Shown: positions 31,443-41,712, counted from the stretch's first letter. The stretch: DNA of 64,000 nt from Arenimonas caeni (GCF_003024235.1 NZ_KZ679098.1:1-64000), one strand, 5' to 3'. Notes: generated by a model not told the origin, from the letters alone. Translations and numbers: made by a program.

Positions 31443-32275
31443 TGACCACGGTCGCCAACGCCCTGCGGGAAGGCGCCGCGCGCCTGGCGGGCGACGAGGC
31501 CCGGCTCGAGGCCGAACTGCTGCTGGCGCACGCGCTCGAACGCCCGCGCAGCTGGTTCTACGCCCACGCCGGCGACGTGCTCGGGGACGCGGAGCTGCGC
31601 GTCTTCGACGCCCTGCTGCGACGCCGCGCCGAGGGCGAGCCGGTGGCGCAGATCACCGGCGTGCGCGGCTTCTGGTCGCTGGAGCTGGCGGTCACCCGCG
31701 ACACCCTGATACCGCGCCCGGAAACCGAACTGCTGGTCGAGCTCGCGCTCGGGCGACTGCCGGTGGATGCCCGGGCGCAGGTGCTCGACCTGGGCACCGG
31801 CACCGGCGCGATCGCCCTGGCCATCGCCAGCGAGCGGCCACTGGCCGACGTGACGGCGGTCGACGCCAGCCAGGCCGCGCTCGACGTGGCCCGCGCCAAT
31901 GCCGCCGACGCCGGCCTGCCGCTGCGCCTGCTGCATGGCGACTGGTTCGCGCCGGTGGCGGGCGAGGTCTACCGGATGATCGTCTCGAACCCGCCCTACA
32001 TCGCCGAAGACGACCCGCACCTGGGCCAGGGCGACCTGCGCTTCGAGCCGCGTTCGGCCCTGGCCTCAGGCCCGGACGGCCTGGACGCACTGCGGGCGAT
32101 CATCGCCGGTGCGCCGGCGCACCTGCTGCCGGGCGGCTGGCTGCTGCTTGAGCACGGGCACGAGCAGGGCGGGGCGGTGCGCGCGCTCTTGCGCGATGCC
32201 GGCTTCGGGCACGTGGAAACGGCGCGCGACCTCGAGCGCCGCGACCGCATCAGCCTGGGGCAGTGGCCGGGCTGA
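31442..32275 (+). CDS. prmC: peptide chain release factor N5-glutamine methyltransferase PrmC
   Basis: A 277-residue SAM-dependent enzyme that methylates the GGQ glutamine of release factors; its substrate PrfA is encoded at 57.6-58.7 kb. SAM loop [15 protein letters not shown] and the catalytic NPPY at 183-186 are intact. The N-terminal helical domain has the usual RPRSWFYAH segment. It is coupled to the PycTM-like gene, which is unusual since prmC commonly follows prfA. Confidence 0.96.
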   Translation: MTTVANALREGAARLAGDEARLEAELLLAHALERPRSWFYAHAGDVLGDAELRVFDALLRRRAEGEPVAQITGVRGFWSLELAVTRDTLIPRPETELLVELALGRLPVDARAQVLDLGTGTGAIALAIASERPLADVTAVDASQAALDVARANAADAGLPLRLLHGDWFAPVAGEVYRMIVSNPPYIAEDDPHLGQGDLRFEPRSALASGPDGLDALRAIIAGAPAHLLPGGWLLLEHGHEQGGAVRALLRDAGFGHVETARDLERRDRISLGQWPG

Positions 32276-32296
32276 GCCCGACCGGATGCGGGGGGC

Positions 32297-34198
32297 TCAG
32301 CCGCCGACGGCGCGGTTGGCGGGCTGTGCCAGCGCCGGCCAGCGCGCCAGCACCGCGCGGCGGATGCCGTCGGCGTCGATGCCGGCTTCGGCCAGAAGCT
32401 GTTCGCGGCTGGCGTGCTCCTGCCAGTCGTCGGGCAGGCCCAGGTGCAGCATCGGCACCACCTTGCCCTCGGCCGCGAGCAGTTCGGCCACGCCGCTGCC
32501 GGCGCCGCCCATCACCACGTTGTCCTCGATGGTCACCAGGCCGTCGTGGCTGGCGGCCAGCTCGAGCACCAGCGCGCGGTCGAGCGGCTTGACGAAGCGC
32601 ATGTTTACCAGCGTCAGGCCCAGTTCGGCGGCGACCTTCTCGGCCGCCGGCACCACGGCGCCGAAGGCCATCAGGGCCACGCCGGCGCCGCGTCGGCGCA
32701 GTTCGGCCTTGCCGATCGGCAGGGTTTCGAGCGTCGGCTGCACGGCCACGCCCGGGCCGGTGCCGCGCGGGTAGCGCACGGCGGCCGGGCCGGCGTGGCG
32801 GTAGCCGGTGCTGAGCATCCGGCGGCATTCGTCCTCGTCGGCCGGCGCCATCACCACCATGTCGGGCACGCAGCGCAGGAAGCTCAGGTCGAAGCTGCCG
32901 GCGTGGGTGGCGCCGTCGGGGCCGACCACGCCGCCGCGGTCGATGGCGAAGAGCACGTCGAGCTTCTGCAGCGCGACGTCGTGGATCAGCTGGTCGTAGC
33001 CGCGCTGCAGGAAGCTCGAATAGATCGCGACGACCGGCTTGGCGCCCTCGCAGGCCATGCCGGCGGCGAGCGTGACCGCGTGCTGCTCGGCGATGGCGAC
33101 GTCGAAGTAGCGATCAGGGAACTCCTGGCTGAAACGAACCAGGCCCGAGCCCTCGCGCATGGCCGGCGTGATGCCCAGCAGCAGCGGGTCGGCGGCGGCC
33201 ATGTCGCACAGCCAGTCGCCGAAGACCTGGGTGTAGGTGGGCTTGGCCGGGCCGGGCTTCTTGACCACGCCCACGCTGGGGTCGAACGGGCCGACCGCGT
33301 GGTATTCGATCTGGTCGCCTTCGGCCAGGTCGTAGCCCTTGCCCTTGGTGGTGATCACGTGCAGCAGCTGCGGGCCCTTTAGGCCGCGCAGGGTGCGCAG
33401 GGTGGACACCAGGGCCGGCAGGTCGTGGCCGTCGATGGGGCCGGTGTAGTGGAAGCCCATTTCCTCGAACAGCGTGGACGGCACGAACATGCCCTTCCAG
33501 TGCTCTTCCCAGCGGCGCACGAACTTCGCCGCAGGGCGGTTCTTGTCGCCCAGCAGCTTCTTGCCGCCTTCGCGCAGGGCGTTGAGCGTCTTGCTGCCCG
33601 ACATGCGGCCGAGCATCTTGGTCAGGCCACCGACGTTCTCGGAGATCGACATCCGGTTGTCGTTGAGGACCACCAGGATGTCCGGCTCGGGCTCCATGCC
33701 GCCGGCGTGGTTGAGCGCCTCGTAGGCCATGCCGGCGGTCATCGCGCCGTCGCCGATGACGGCCACGACGCGGCGGTCCTCGCCGCGCGCGCGCGCACCG
33801 ATGGCCATGCCCAGCGCGGCCGAGATCGAGGTCGAGCTGTGGCCGACGCCGAAGGTGTCGTACTCGCTTTCGTCGCGCTTGGGGAAGGGCGCCACGCCGT
33901 CCTTTTGCTTGACGGTGTGGATGGTGTCGCGGCGACCGGTGAGGATCTTGTGCGGATAGCACTGGTGGCCGACGTCCCATACCAGGCGGTCGGACGGGGT
34001 CTCGTAGAGATAGTGCAGGGCGACGGTGAGCTCGATCACGCCGAGGCCGGCGCCGAAGTGGCCGCCCGACTGGCTGACCGCTTCGATCAGGTAGGCGCGC
34101 AGCTCGTCGGCGAACGCAGGCAGCTCCGCCTCGGGAAGCTGGCGCAGGTCGGCGGGCACGGAAATGCGCGAAAGGCGCGGGTAGCGCTGGGGATCCAT
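32297..34198 (-). CDS. dxs: 1-deoxy-D-xylulose-5-phosphate synthase
   Basis: A 633-residue thiamine-diphosphate enzyme starting the MEP isoprenoid pathway (pyruvate plus glyceraldehyde-3-phosphate). Visible parts: [36 protein letters not shown], the ThDP/Mg motif [30 protein letters not shown] and the C-terminal transketolase domain. Another MEP gene, ispE, lies at 62.3 kb. Start MDPQRYPRL at 34198 agrees with homologues; the longer frame is unsupported. Confidence 0.97.
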   Translation of the reverse strand: MDPQRYPRLSRISVPADLRQLPEAELPAFADELRAYLIEAVSQSGGHFGAGLGVIELTVALHYLYETPSDRLVWDVGHQCYPHKILTGRRDTIHTVKQKDGVAPFPKRDESEYDTFGVGHSSTSISAALGMAIGARARGEDRRVVAVIGDGAMTAGMAYEALNHAGGMEPEPDILVVLNDNRMSISENVGGLTKMLGRMSGSKTLNALREGGKKLLGDKNRPAAKFVRRWEEHWKGMFVPSTLFEEMGFHYTGPIDGHDLPALVSTLRTLRGLKGPQLLHVITTKGKGYDLAEGDQIEYHAVGPFDPSVGVVKKPGPAKPTYTQVFGDWLCDMAAADPLLLGITPAMREGSGLVRFSQEFPDRYFDVAIAEQHAVTLAAGMACEGAKPVVAIYSSFLQRGYDQLIHDVALQKLDVLFAIDRGGVVGPDGATHAGSFDLSFLRCVPDMVVMAPADEDECRRMLSTGYRHAGPAAVRYPRGTGPGVAVQPTLETLPIGKAELRRRGAGVALMAFGAVVPAAEKVAAELGLTLVNMRFVKPLDRALVLELAASHDGLVTIEDNVVMGGAGSGVAELLAAEGKVVPMLHLGLPDDWQEHASREQLLAEAGIDADGIRRAVLARWPALAQPANRAVGG

Positions 34199-34258
34199 CG
34201 TCTGTCTTGCGTGGGGTAAGACGTGGATTGTCCGGCACCCCGCCGGCGGGGGCAAGGC

Positions 34259-34289
34259 AAAACCCGGGCCGCGGCGGGCGCGGCCCGGG
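34259..34289 (-). terminator. Rho-independent terminator
   Basis: A perfect 11-bp stem (34263-34273 with 34279-34289) around a 5-base loop, followed on the minus strand by TTTT. It ends transcription of the uncharacterised gene at 34296-35318 before dxs. Confidence 0.8.
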
Positions 34290-34295
34290 ATGGGT

Positions 34296-35318
34296 TCAGC
34301 GGCGGAAGCGCCCGAGCAGGCCGCCCTTGGCCGGTTCCGGCTCGCTGGGCAGCATCAGGTCGGGCTCGGCGACGCCGACGGCGAGCGAGGCGTTCACGAA
34401 GTCGCAGACTTCGGCCAGGCTGGCGCCGCTTTGTTCAGCGATGTCGGTGAGCAGGGCCGGGCCCTTCATCATCACCGTGGCGATGCGGAAGTGGCGCGGG
34501 AACTCGCGCTCGGTCTGCGGCCACTTGAGCAGCTTGTAGCGGTCGTTGAGGCCATTGCCCGGCGCCAGGCTGCCGTTGTGGCCGCCGAGCGCGAGGATCC
34601 AGGCCAGGCGGCCGAGCGGGTGGCTGCCGCCCAGTTCGCTGGCCAGGGCCGGCAGCGTGGCCGGGTCGACCGGTTGGAGGTCGGCCTCGTGGATGTCGGC
34701 GGTGGCGTAGGGCAGCAGCGGCTTGAGCGCCGGGCCGGAGAAATACACCTTGTTGGCCGGGTCGATGACCAGCGCCGGGGCGCCTTCGACCTGCACGCGC
34801 ACCGGGCCGGCGAGCGCACCCGGGCGCAGGAAGGCGGCCAGGCGCGGCTCGGCCTGCGGGGCCGGCTCGGGCTCGGGAATGGGGTCGGCGACGGGGGCCG
34901 GGGCAGGCGCGGGTTCCGGCACCTGCTCGGCGGCGGCCACCGGGGCGGGCGCCGCCTCGACGACCGGGGCGGCCACCGGCTCGGGCTCCGGGGCCGGCTC
35001 GGGCGTGGGCGACGGTGCGCCGGCTTCGATCTGGGCCAGCAGGGTGGCGACGCCGTCGGCGGTCACCGGGCGGTCAAGGCGATAGTCGGTGTCGGCGCGG
35101 GCGCCGGCGGTGAGCGCGACCACCACCTTGCCGTTGCTCAGGGCCTTCATCAGGCTCATCTGGCCGTACATGGAGTCCATGTCCACCACGACCACGCCGG
35201 CCTCGCTCTCGCTGGCCAGCTGCCAGCGGTTGCCGGCGTTGGCCTGGGCGAAGGCGGCTTCCACCTGGCCCTGTTCGTCGCGCGACAGGCCCGCGAAACA
35301 AATGCTGTGCATCGTCAT
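34296..35318 (-). CDS. uncharacterised protein with receiver-like N-terminus and Pro/Ala/Glu linker
   Basis: A 340-residue protein. The first 95 residues alternate strands and helices like a response-regulator-type fold ([19 protein letters not shown]) but without a convincing phosphorylation site. A long linker of Pro, Ala, Glu and Val (about 100-165) separates this from a C-terminal domain with [12 protein letters not shown] and [18 protein letters not shown]. Similar two-domain proteins exist in xanthomonads without known function. Downstream terminator is at 34259-34289. Confidence 0.55.
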   Translation of the reverse strand: MTMHSICFAGLSRDEQGQVEAAFAQANAGNRWQLASESEAGVVVVDMDSMYGQMSLMKALSNGKVVVALTAGARADTDYRLDRPVTADGVATLLAQIEAGAPSPTPEPAPEPEPVAAPVVEAAPAPVAAAEQVPEPAPAPAPVADPIPEPEPAPQAEPRLAAFLRPGALAGPVRVQVEGAPALVIDPANKVYFSGPALKPLLPYATADIHEADLQPVDPATLPALASELGGSHPLGRLAWILALGGHNGSLAPGNGLNDRYKLLKWPQTEREFPRHFRIATVMMKGPALLTDIAEQSGASLAEVCDFVNASLAVGVAEPDLMLPSEPEPAKGGLLGRFRR

Positions 35319-35405
35319 TGCTTTTTCATCCCCCTGGTCACGCCGGCAAGGGACGGCGTGAAGGCCGGCAGTGTCCTAGCTGCGGCGGGGCGCCGTCAAA
35401 TTGGT

Positions 35406-36053
35406 TCAGCACGGGCGCCTGGGATGCCGGGGCAGGTGGCTCTTCAGGAAGGCCATCTGGTCGGCCAGGATGTTGCGGTTCGACAGGATCAGGTGCTCGA
35501 CCCAGCTGGGCCGGTAGGGCACGGCCAGCAGCGGCATGCCCGCCTGCTGCGGGGTGCGGCCGCCCTTGCGCGAGTTGCAGTGGAAGCAGGCACAGACCAC
35601 GTTTTCCCAGACGTCGCGGCCCCCGCGGGAGACCGGCATCACGTGGTCGCGGGTGAGCGAGTGGCGGCCGAACTCATTGCCGCAGTACATGCACAGGTTG
35701 CCGTCGCGGGCGAACAGGGCGGTGTTGGTGAGCGCGGGCGAGGGGTCGAGCGCCTTGGCGTGGGCGTGGCTGCGGCCGGCGACGATGGGGTGCAGTTCGA
35801 CCACGCTTTGCAGGCCGGTGGCGCGGTTGGTGCCGCCATGCACGACCAGGCAGGGTTCGCCCAGGGTCCAGGCGACGGCGCCGCGAACGTAGAGGCAGAC
35901 GGCGTCCTGCCAGTGCATCCAGTCGAGGATGCGGCCGTGCGCATCGAGCGAAAGCACGCGCGGGACCGAGGATTCGAAGGGTGACGGAGCCCCTGCCGGG
36001 CGGGTGTTGCTCCCGGCGCCCACCAGACTCAAACGGGTCGGCGGTATTCCCAT
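35406..36053 (-). CDS. HNH endonuclease
   Basis: A 215-residue protein with a C-terminal HNH nuclease domain: CMYCG (121-125), the catalytic DH pair (136-137) in LTRDHVMPVSRGG, N151 in WENVV, and CFHCN (156-160) completing a structural zinc site. The spacing fits the HNH group found in many chromosomes as a stand-alone DNA nuclease. The N-terminal 110 residues are uncharacterised. The ATG at 36053 is followed by a Pro/Gly-rich leader, so a later start near LSLDAHGRILD is possible. Divergent from pip. Confidence 0.88.
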   Translation of the reverse strand: MGIPPTRLSLVGAGSNTRPAGAPSPFESSVPRVLSLDAHGRILDWMHWQDAVCLYVRGAVAWTLGEPCLVVHGGTNRATGLQSVVELHPIVAGRSHAHAKALDPSPALTNTALFARDGNLCMYCGNEFGRHSLTRDHVMPVSRGGRDVWENVVCACFHCNSRKGGRTPQQAGMPLLAVPYRPSWVEHLILSNRNILADQMAFLKSHLPRHPRRPC

Positions 36054-36149
36054 CGCTCCTGAGCATACGCCAGTCGCACGGCAGTTCAAGCATCCTTGCG
36101 CGGGGCGCCGCGGGCTAGAATCACGCTCCCCCATCCTCCCGAGGCCGCC

Positions 36150-37091
36150 ATGCGCGAGCTCTACCCCGCCATCGAACCCTTCGACAGCGGTTTCCTGCAG
36201 GTCGATGCCCGCCACCGGCTCTATTACGAGCAGTGCGGCAACCCGGACGGAAAGCCGGTGGTGATGCTGCACGGCGGCCCGGGCGGCGGCTGCGGGGCAA
36301 AGATGCGGCGCTTCCACGACCCGGCGGCGTACCGGATCATCCTGTTCGACCAGCGTGGCGCCGGCCGCTCGACCCCGCATGCCGACCTGGTCGACAACAC
36401 CACCTGGGACCTGGTGGCCGACATCGAGAAGCTGCGCCGCCACCTTGGCATCGAGCGCTGGCAGGTCTTCGGCGGCAGCTGGGGTTCGACCCTGGCGCTG
36501 GCCTATGCGCAGGCGCACCCGGGCCAGGTGAGCGAGCTGGTGCTGCGCGGCATCTTCATGCTGCGGCGCTGGGAGCTGGAGTGGTTCTACCAGGAGGGCG
36601 CGTCACGCCTGTTCCCGGAGGCCTGGCAGCACTACCTCGAGCCGATCCCGCCGGTGGAGCGGCACGACCTGATGAGCGCCTACCACCGCCGCCTGACCTC
36701 GGAGCACGAGGCGACCCGGCTGGCGGCCGCGCGCGCGTGGTCGGTGTGGGAGGCGGCGACGAGTTTCCTGCGCCAGGACGAGGACTTCATGCACAGCCAC
36801 GAAGACCCGGCCTTCGCCCTGGCCTTCGCGCGCATCGAGTGCCACTACTTCGTCAACGGCGGCTTCTTCGACGTCGACGACCAGCTGCTGCGCGACGCGC
36901 ACCGGCTCAAGGGCATCCCGGGCGTGATCGCGCACGGCCGCTACGACGTGGTCTGCCCGGTGCAGAACGCCTGGGACCTCAAACAGGCCTGGCCGGAAGC
37001 CAGGCTCGAGATCGGCCCCACCTCGGGCCACTCGGCCTTCGAGCCCGAACTCGTCGACATCCTCGTCCGCGCCACCGACGGCTTCCGCTGA
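36150..37091 (+). CDS. pip: prolyl aminopeptidase
   Basis: A 313-residue alpha/beta hydrolase of family S33, which removes N-terminal proline. Oxyanion region HGGPGGG (41-47), nucleophile Ser 110 in GGSWGSTLAL, and catalytic Asp/His in GRYDVVCP and SGHSAFE are present. The ATG follows GAGG. The second repeat element follows the stop. Confidence 0.95.
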   Translation: MRELYPAIEPFDSGFLQVDARHRLYYEQCGNPDGKPVVMLHGGPGGGCGAKMRRFHDPAAYRIILFDQRGAGRSTPHADLVDNTTWDLVADIEKLRRHLGIERWQVFGGSWGSTLALAYAQAHPGQVSELVLRGIFMLRRWELEWFYQEGASRLFPEAWQHYLEPIPPVERHDLMSAYHRRLTSEHEATRLAAARAWSVWEAATSFLRQDEDFMHSHEDPAFALAFARIECHYFVNGGFFDVDDQLLRDAHRLKGIPGVIAHGRYDVVCPVQNAWDLKQAWPEARLEIGPTSGHSAFEPELVDILVRATDGFR

Positions 37092-37103
37092 GCCCACCCG
37101 CGC

Positions 37104-37281
37104 CCTGCAGGAGCGCCTTCAGGCCCGACGCTTTTGCTCGCGTTGACCCCTCCGGCCGGGCAACCGCCGGAGTGGCGCCTCCACTCGCGCAGGCACCGAG
37201 CGGCCCAAGCAAGACAAGCAGAAGCATCGGGCCTGAAGGCCCTCTCACAGGAGCTTCGGGCCTGAAGGCGCTCCTGCAGGG
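37104..37281. repeat. second copy of the GCGCCTTCAGG repeat family, inverted ends
   Basis: CTGCAGGAGCGCCTTCAGGC at the left end (37106-37125) is mirrored by GCCTGAAGGCGCTCCTGCAG at the right (37260-37279), with an extra right-hand copy at 37229-37253. A CTCCGG/CCGGAG hairpin lies between them. Ends resemble those of the 750-bp palindrome at 17511-18262, but the interior is short and different. Confidence 0.8.
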
Positions 37282-37287
37282 TGGGGG

Positions 37288-37824
37288 TCAGGCCGGGGAT
37301 CCGTCGGGGTTGCGGTCGAGCAGCCAGAGGCCGGCCCAGAGCTTGGGGTCCATGGCGTAGCCTTCGGCCATCTTCGCGACCAGCCAGCGCGGGGCGTCGG
37401 CCACGGCGACCTCGTGCACGGTGATGTCCTCGGTTTCGTCGCCGCCGCCGGCGTGCACGCGGGTCAGGCCGCGGGCGCGCACGAAGGCCACCAGCTCGTT
37501 GCTCATGCCCGAGCTGCTGGGGCCGACCATCAGCACCTTCACTTCCGAGGCGAGCCAGCCGGTTTCCTCGAGCAGCTCGCGTCGAGCGGCTTCTTCCATG
37601 GTGTCGGTGGCCTCGAGGTCGCCGACCAGGCCGGCCGGCATTTCGATGGTGTTGGCGCCCATCGGAATCCGGTATTGCTCGACGAACAGCAGCTTCTGCT
37701 CCGGCGTCACCGCGATGACGATCACCGCGCTGCCGGCGTTGGTCCGCTCGGCGTATTCCCAGTGCCCGCGGCGGACCAGCCGCAGGTACTCGCCCTCGCA
37801 CATCACCGTCTTGTCGCTGCTCAT
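37288..37824 (-). CDS. NUDIX hydrolase, ADP-ribose pyrophosphatase-like
   Basis: A 178-residue protein. The NUDIX box is GDLEATDTMEEAARRELLEE followed by TGW; the conserved early Glu is replaced by Asp, while the REx2EE metal-binding core is intact. QYRIPMGANTIEMPAGLV before the box and GMSNE after it fit ADP-ribose pyrophosphatases. It hydrolyses nucleoside diphosphates linked to another moiety. Confidence 0.88.
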   Translation of the reverse strand: MSSDKTVMCEGEYLRLVRRGHWEYAERTNAGSAVIVIAVTPEQKLLFVEQYRIPMGANTIEMPAGLVGDLEATDTMEEAARRELLEETGWLASEVKVLMVGPSSSGMSNELVAFVRARGLTRVHAGGGDETEDITVHEVAVADAPRWLVAKMAEGYAMDPKLWAGLWLLDRNPDGSPA

Positions 37825-37856
37825 GGGCGAATCCTAGCCCGGCGACCGCGCCGGCG

Positions 37857-38738
37857 TCAGGCCGAGAACAGGCGCCGGCGGGTGAGCGGGCCGAAGCGCA
37901 GCTGTTCGCACAGGCCCTCGAGGGCCCCGGCGTCGGGCGGACGGCGTTCGGCCTGCCCGAGGTCGGCCGGCAGCGGGGCGGCGGTGTCGATGGTGGCCAG
38001 CCGGCGGGAGAGCAGGGCGATCTCGCGGTGCTCGCGCAGGCGGGCGGCGTGCTGGGCGCTGCCGCGCATGCGCAGGAAGGGCACCTCGTCCAGGCGCTCG
38101 TAGACGGCGTCGAGCGAACCGAAATGGCCGAGCAGGGTGGCGGCGGTCTTGGGACCGATGCCGGGCACGCCCGGGATGTTGTCGATGGCGTCGCCGGTCA
38201 GGCCCAGGTAGTCGGCGATCTGGTGCGCGTGCACGCCGTAGCGGGCCTTGACGCCGTCGGCGCCCCAGCGCTCGTTGCGGGCGTAGTCCCACTGCTGGTC
38301 GCCCTCGCGCAGCAGCTGCGAGAGGTCCTTGTCGGCCGAAATCACCAGGCCGGCGTGCCCGGCGTCGCGTACCTTCGCCAGGGTGGCGCCGATCAGGTCG
38401 TCGGCCTCGTAGCGCGCGTCCGACAGCACCGCCAGGCCCAGCGCCCGGCAAAGCGCCTGGCAGTGGCCGAACTGGCGCTTGAGTTCCTCCGGCGCCGGAT
38501 CGCGGTTGGCCTTGTAGGCCGGGTAGAGCGCATTGCGGAAGTTCGACTCGAGCGACTCGTCGAAGGCAACGGCGATGCGTTCGGGCTGCTGGCGCTCGAG
38601 CAGGTCGAGCAGGAAGCGCGCGAAGCCCTGCACGGCATTGACCGGCCAGCCGTCGGCGTCCCGGAACTCGTCGGGCATGGAGTGCCAGGCCCGGAAAACG
38701 TAGAGGCTGGCGTCGACCAGGTGGACCGGCGCGCTCAC
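37857..38738 (-). CDS. 5'-3' exonuclease (ExoIX/Pol I 5'-nuclease family)
   Basis: A 293-residue stand-alone FEN-like nuclease. The acidic metal-site motifs are present (HLVDASLYVFRAW, AFDESLESNFRNALYPAYKANR, YEADDLIGA, VISADKDLSQLL) and the helix-hairpin-helix region is GVPGIGPKTAATLLGHFGSL. This corresponds to the 5'-nuclease domain of Pol I or ExoIX/Xni. It starts at GTG 38738, overlapping the nitroreductase stop (GTGA). Confidence 0.92.
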   Translation of the reverse strand: MSAPVHLVDASLYVFRAWHSMPDEFRDADGWPVNAVQGFARFLLDLLERQQPERIAVAFDESLESNFRNALYPAYKANRDPAPEELKRQFGHCQALCRALGLAVLSDARYEADDLIGATLAKVRDAGHAGLVISADKDLSQLLREGDQQWDYARNERWGADGVKARYGVHAHQIADYLGLTGDAIDNIPGVPGIGPKTAATLLGHFGSLDAVYERLDEVPFLRMRGSAQHAARLREHREIALLSRRLATIDTAAPLPADLGQAERRPPDAGALEGLCEQLRFGPLTRRRLFSA

Positions 38739-39301
38739 GGTACCCACTCGCCCAGCAGGGCCTCCGGGTCGGGGCGCTGCCGCTCGGGCGCGGGTTCGGC
38801 CGGCGTGCCGACGTGGATGAAGCCGAGCACCGACTCGTTCCCGCCCAGGCCCAGGCGCGCACAGACGACCGGGTCGTAGGCGGCCCAGCCGGTCAGCCAC
38901 TGCGCGCCGAAGCCCAGGGCCTGCGCCGCCTGCAGCAGCGCGAAGCACACGGCGCCCCCGGAAAGCAGCTGCTCGCGCTCGGGCACCTTGTGGCCGGGCG
39001 TGGTGCGGGCGATGACGGCCAGCACCAGTGGCGCCTGTGAGAATCGCTGCCGGTCCTTGTCCACCACGGCGTCGGAGGCGGACGGGTCGCGCTCGCGCGA
39101 GCGCGCCGCGAGCAGCTCGCCCAGGGCATGGCGGGCCTCGCCGCGGATGGCCAGGAAGCGCCAGGGCACGAGCCTGCCGTGGTCGGGCACGCGCACGGCC
39201 TCGGCCAGCATCGCCTGCAGCTGGGCGGCGTCGGGGCCGGGCTCGTGCAGCAGGCGGGAGGGTACGGAGCGGCGCTGCCGCAGGAATCGCAGTTCGTTCA
39301 T
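38735..39301 (-). CDS. nitroreductase family protein (YdjA-like)
   Basis: A 188-residue flavin-dependent oxidoreductase. The N-terminal FMN-binding Arg motif LRQRRSVPSRLL, PDHGRLVPWRFLAI and the dimer helix ALLQAAQALGFGAQWLTG match the small YdjA type. It probably reduces quinones or nitro compounds with NAD(P)H. It is coupled to the downstream exonuclease gene. Confidence 0.9.
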   Translation of the reverse strand: MNELRFLRQRRSVPSRLLHEPGPDAAQLQAMLAEAVRVPDHGRLVPWRFLAIRGEARHALGELLAARSRERDPSASDAVVDKDRQRFSQAPLVLAVIARTTPGHKVPEREQLLSGGAVCFALLQAAQALGFGAQWLTGWAAYDPVVCARLGLGGNESVLGFIHVGTPAEPAPERQRPDPEALLGEWVP

Positions 39302-39435
39302 CCGCGCAAGCCTACCATCCGTCCGCCTGCGCCTTACCGGACGGTTTCTGAGGACGGTGTCACAGTTATCTGTGGCACGATTGCCGACAATCCTCCCCAA
39401 AGCGCGTAGTCCCCCCGGCGTGCAGAGGTCCCTTG

Positions 39436-41712
39436 ATGAACGATCCCCGCAACCCAGGCAGCGACCGTCCCGCCGCTCCGGCGGCGCGTGAGTTGGTGGC
39501 CGGCATGCGCCGGCGCAGCACCGAGCACCTGCAGGCCGTGCTGGCCCGCGTGTTCGCCCGCGCCGACGACTGGCTGTTCGACCTGGCAAAGAAGGACGGC
39601 GTGCCCGACGGCTCGCCCTACCTGTTCGCAATGCGGGCCCTGCGCACTTCGCGCGCTCCGATCGAGCGCGGCTTCCGCGAGTACCTCGACCGGGCCTTCG
39701 GCGGCCTAGAGAGCCGCACGGCGCCGCCGCGCCAGGCCGAGGCCGGCGGCGAGGGCCTCGAGCTGAGCCTGCTGCCCGAGAGCGAACTCGAGCAGCAGCT
39801 GGCCACCAACCTCACCGCCGAAGCCATCACCCGGATCCACGGCCACCAGCTCGACGAACTGGCCGGCCGACTGGCCCGCATGGTCGGCGTGGCCAAGCTC
39901 GAGGCCGATGCCAACCCGCTCAGCGCGCACTCGCTTGCCAGCGCCATCGGTTCGGCCCATGGCGACGTCGACCTGCCCGACGACGTGCGCATGGTGCTGT
40001 TCAAGTACTACGAGCGCGAACTCATCCACGACCTGCGCGACCTGCTGGCCGATCTCAACGCCCAGCTCGAGGCCGCCGGTTACCGCCCCGACGTGGCCAC
40101 GGCCAAGCCGGTGCAGCGCCCGGCGGCGCCGCGCCCGGACATGGTCGCGCCGCCCACGGCCGACGGCTATGCCCCGGCCGCTTCCGACTACCAGCCCTCC
40201 GGCGGCGATGCCGGTACCCCCGCCGCCGAGGACCGGGCCGTCTACGAGGCGCTGCGGCAGCTGCTGCACGCCTGGCGCCCGGCCCAGCAGGGCGGCGTCG
40301 CGGGCGGCGCCGTCGGTGGCCGCCAGACCGGCCGCGGCGGGCAGCGTCCGCTGCAGTCGAACGAAATGATGTCGCTGCTCTCGCTGATGCAGTCGAGCGT
40401 GCCCGAGGCCGTCAACGAGGCGCTCGAGCGCCCCGAGGTCTCGCTGGCGGCCCTGCTCAAGAACGAGCTGCTGCGCGGCGCCACCCGCATCGGCCTGCCG
40501 CCCGAGCAGGTCAGCATCAGCCAGGACGACGAGGACGCGGTCGACCTGGTCGGCATGCTGTTCGACGTGATGTTCGACGAGCGCGACTTCGAGCAGTCGG
40601 CGCGCACGATGATCTCGCGCCTGGTGGTGCCCTTCGTGAAGGCCGCGGTCATGGACCGCCGGCTGTTCCTCTACAAGACCCACCCGGCGCGCCGCCTGCT
40701 CAACTCGCTGGCCGAGGCCGTCGAGGGCAACCGCGGCGAGGGCCCGCAGGAGCGCGAGCTGCTGCAGAAGGCCGAGAACACCGTCGACCGCCTGATCGCC
40801 GAGTTCAATGAAGACCTGGCGATCTTCGAGACGCTCGAGCAGGAGCTGCGCCAGTTCCTCGAGCAGCACCGTCGTCGCGTCGAGCTCGCCGAGCGCCGCG
40901 CCGCCGAGGCCCAGCGCGGCCAGGAGCGCCTGGAACAGGCCCGCGACCTGGCCAAGCTCGAACTCGAGCAGCGCACCCTCGGCCTGGAGCCGACGCCGGC
41001 CATGCGCGACTTCCTCGAGCGCTGCTGGACCCACCACCTTTCGATGATCGCGCTGCGCGAGGGCCCGGACAGTGGTTCCTGGCAGACCGCGCTTTCCGTG
41101 GCCGACCGCCTGCTGGCCCTGCTGCCGAAGCCGGGTGACCCGGCCGAGGCGATCGCCCCGGGCCTCAGGGCCCTGCGCGAGCCGCTGGAAACCGTGCTGG
41201 CCAGCTCCGGCATCATCGGCGAGGCCGCCACCGACATGATCCGTGGCCTGGGCGACAGCCTCGAGCGCCGCGCCCGTGGCCAGGCCCAGGTGCCGGTCGC
41301 GCCGGCGCCGGAAGCGGCGCAGGACGACAAGGTCGTGCAGCTGCCCGACCGCCGCTCGGCGGTGCAGGCCGCGCTGTCCGACCTCAAGCCCCGGCTCGAG
41401 GTGGTGGCGGGCAAGAAGAGCCTCGATGTCAGCGACAGCGACGTCGAGCAGATGCGCCAGCTCAAGGTCGGCACCTGGATTCACATCGCCGGCGAGGATG
41501 GCAAGCACCATCCGGTCAAGCTGTCGTGGGTCAGCCCGATCTCCTCGCGCCTGATGTTCGTCAACCGCCGCGGCGTGCGCGTGCTCGTGGCCTCGGTCGA
41601 GGAACTGGCCGCCATGAAGCAGGAAGGCAACCTGCTGGTGCGCGAGCAGGAGCAGGTCTTCGACCAGGTCCTGCACCGCGTCATGGGCAAGCTGCGCGAC
41701 GACCTGGGCTGA
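39436..41712 (+). CDS. DUF1631 family protein
   Basis: A 758-residue cytoplasmic protein of the DUF1631 family. The N-terminal part is helical (SEHLQAVL-like start, YLFAMRALRTSR), residues about 195-290 are low-complexity, and a helical core carries HPARRLLNSLAEA and a long coiled coil (about 455-520). The C-terminal 90 residues (LKVGTWIHI, KLSWVSPISSRLMFVNRRG) resemble a PilZ-type barrel but lack an obvious RxxxR motif. Function is unknown. AGAGG precedes ATG 39436. Confidence 0.85.
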   Translation: MNDPRNPGSDRPAAPAARELVAGMRRRSTEHLQAVLARVFARADDWLFDLAKKDGVPDGSPYLFAMRALRTSRAPIERGFREYLDRAFGGLESRTAPPRQAEAGGEGLELSLLPESELEQQLATNLTAEAITRIHGHQLDELAGRLARMVGVAKLEADANPLSAHSLASAIGSAHGDVDLPDDVRMVLFKYYERELIHDLRDLLADLNAQLEAAGYRPDVATAKPVQRPAAPRPDMVAPPTADGYAPAASDYQPSGGDAGTPAAEDRAVYEALRQLLHAWRPAQQGGVAGGAVGGRQTGRGGQRPLQSNEMMSLLSLMQSSVPEAVNEALERPEVSLAALLKNELLRGATRIGLPPEQVSISQDDEDAVDLVGMLFDVMFDERDFEQSARTMISRLVVPFVKAAVMDRRLFLYKTHPARRLLNSLAEAVEGNRGEGPQERELLQKAENTVDRLIAEFNEDLAIFETLEQELRQFLEQHRRRVELAERRAAEAQRGQERLEQARDLAKLELEQRTLGLEPTPAMRDFLERCWTHHLSMIALREGPDSGSWQTALSVADRLLALLPKPGDPAEAIAPGLRALREPLETVLASSGIIGEAATDMIRGLGDSLERRARGQAQVPVAPAPEAAQDDKVVQLPDRRSAVQAALSDLKPRLEVVAGKKSLDVSDSDVEQMRQLKVGTWIHIAGEDGKHHPVKLSWVSPISSRLMFVNRRGVRVLVASVEELAAMKQEGNLLVREQEQVFDQVLHRVMGKLRDDLG

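Noticed and set aside
36941..37801. Open frame of 286 codons covering the repeat and the NUDIX gene
   Set aside because: Fusion of a repeat translation and a shifted NUDIX frame; the NUDIX box in the other frame is decisive.
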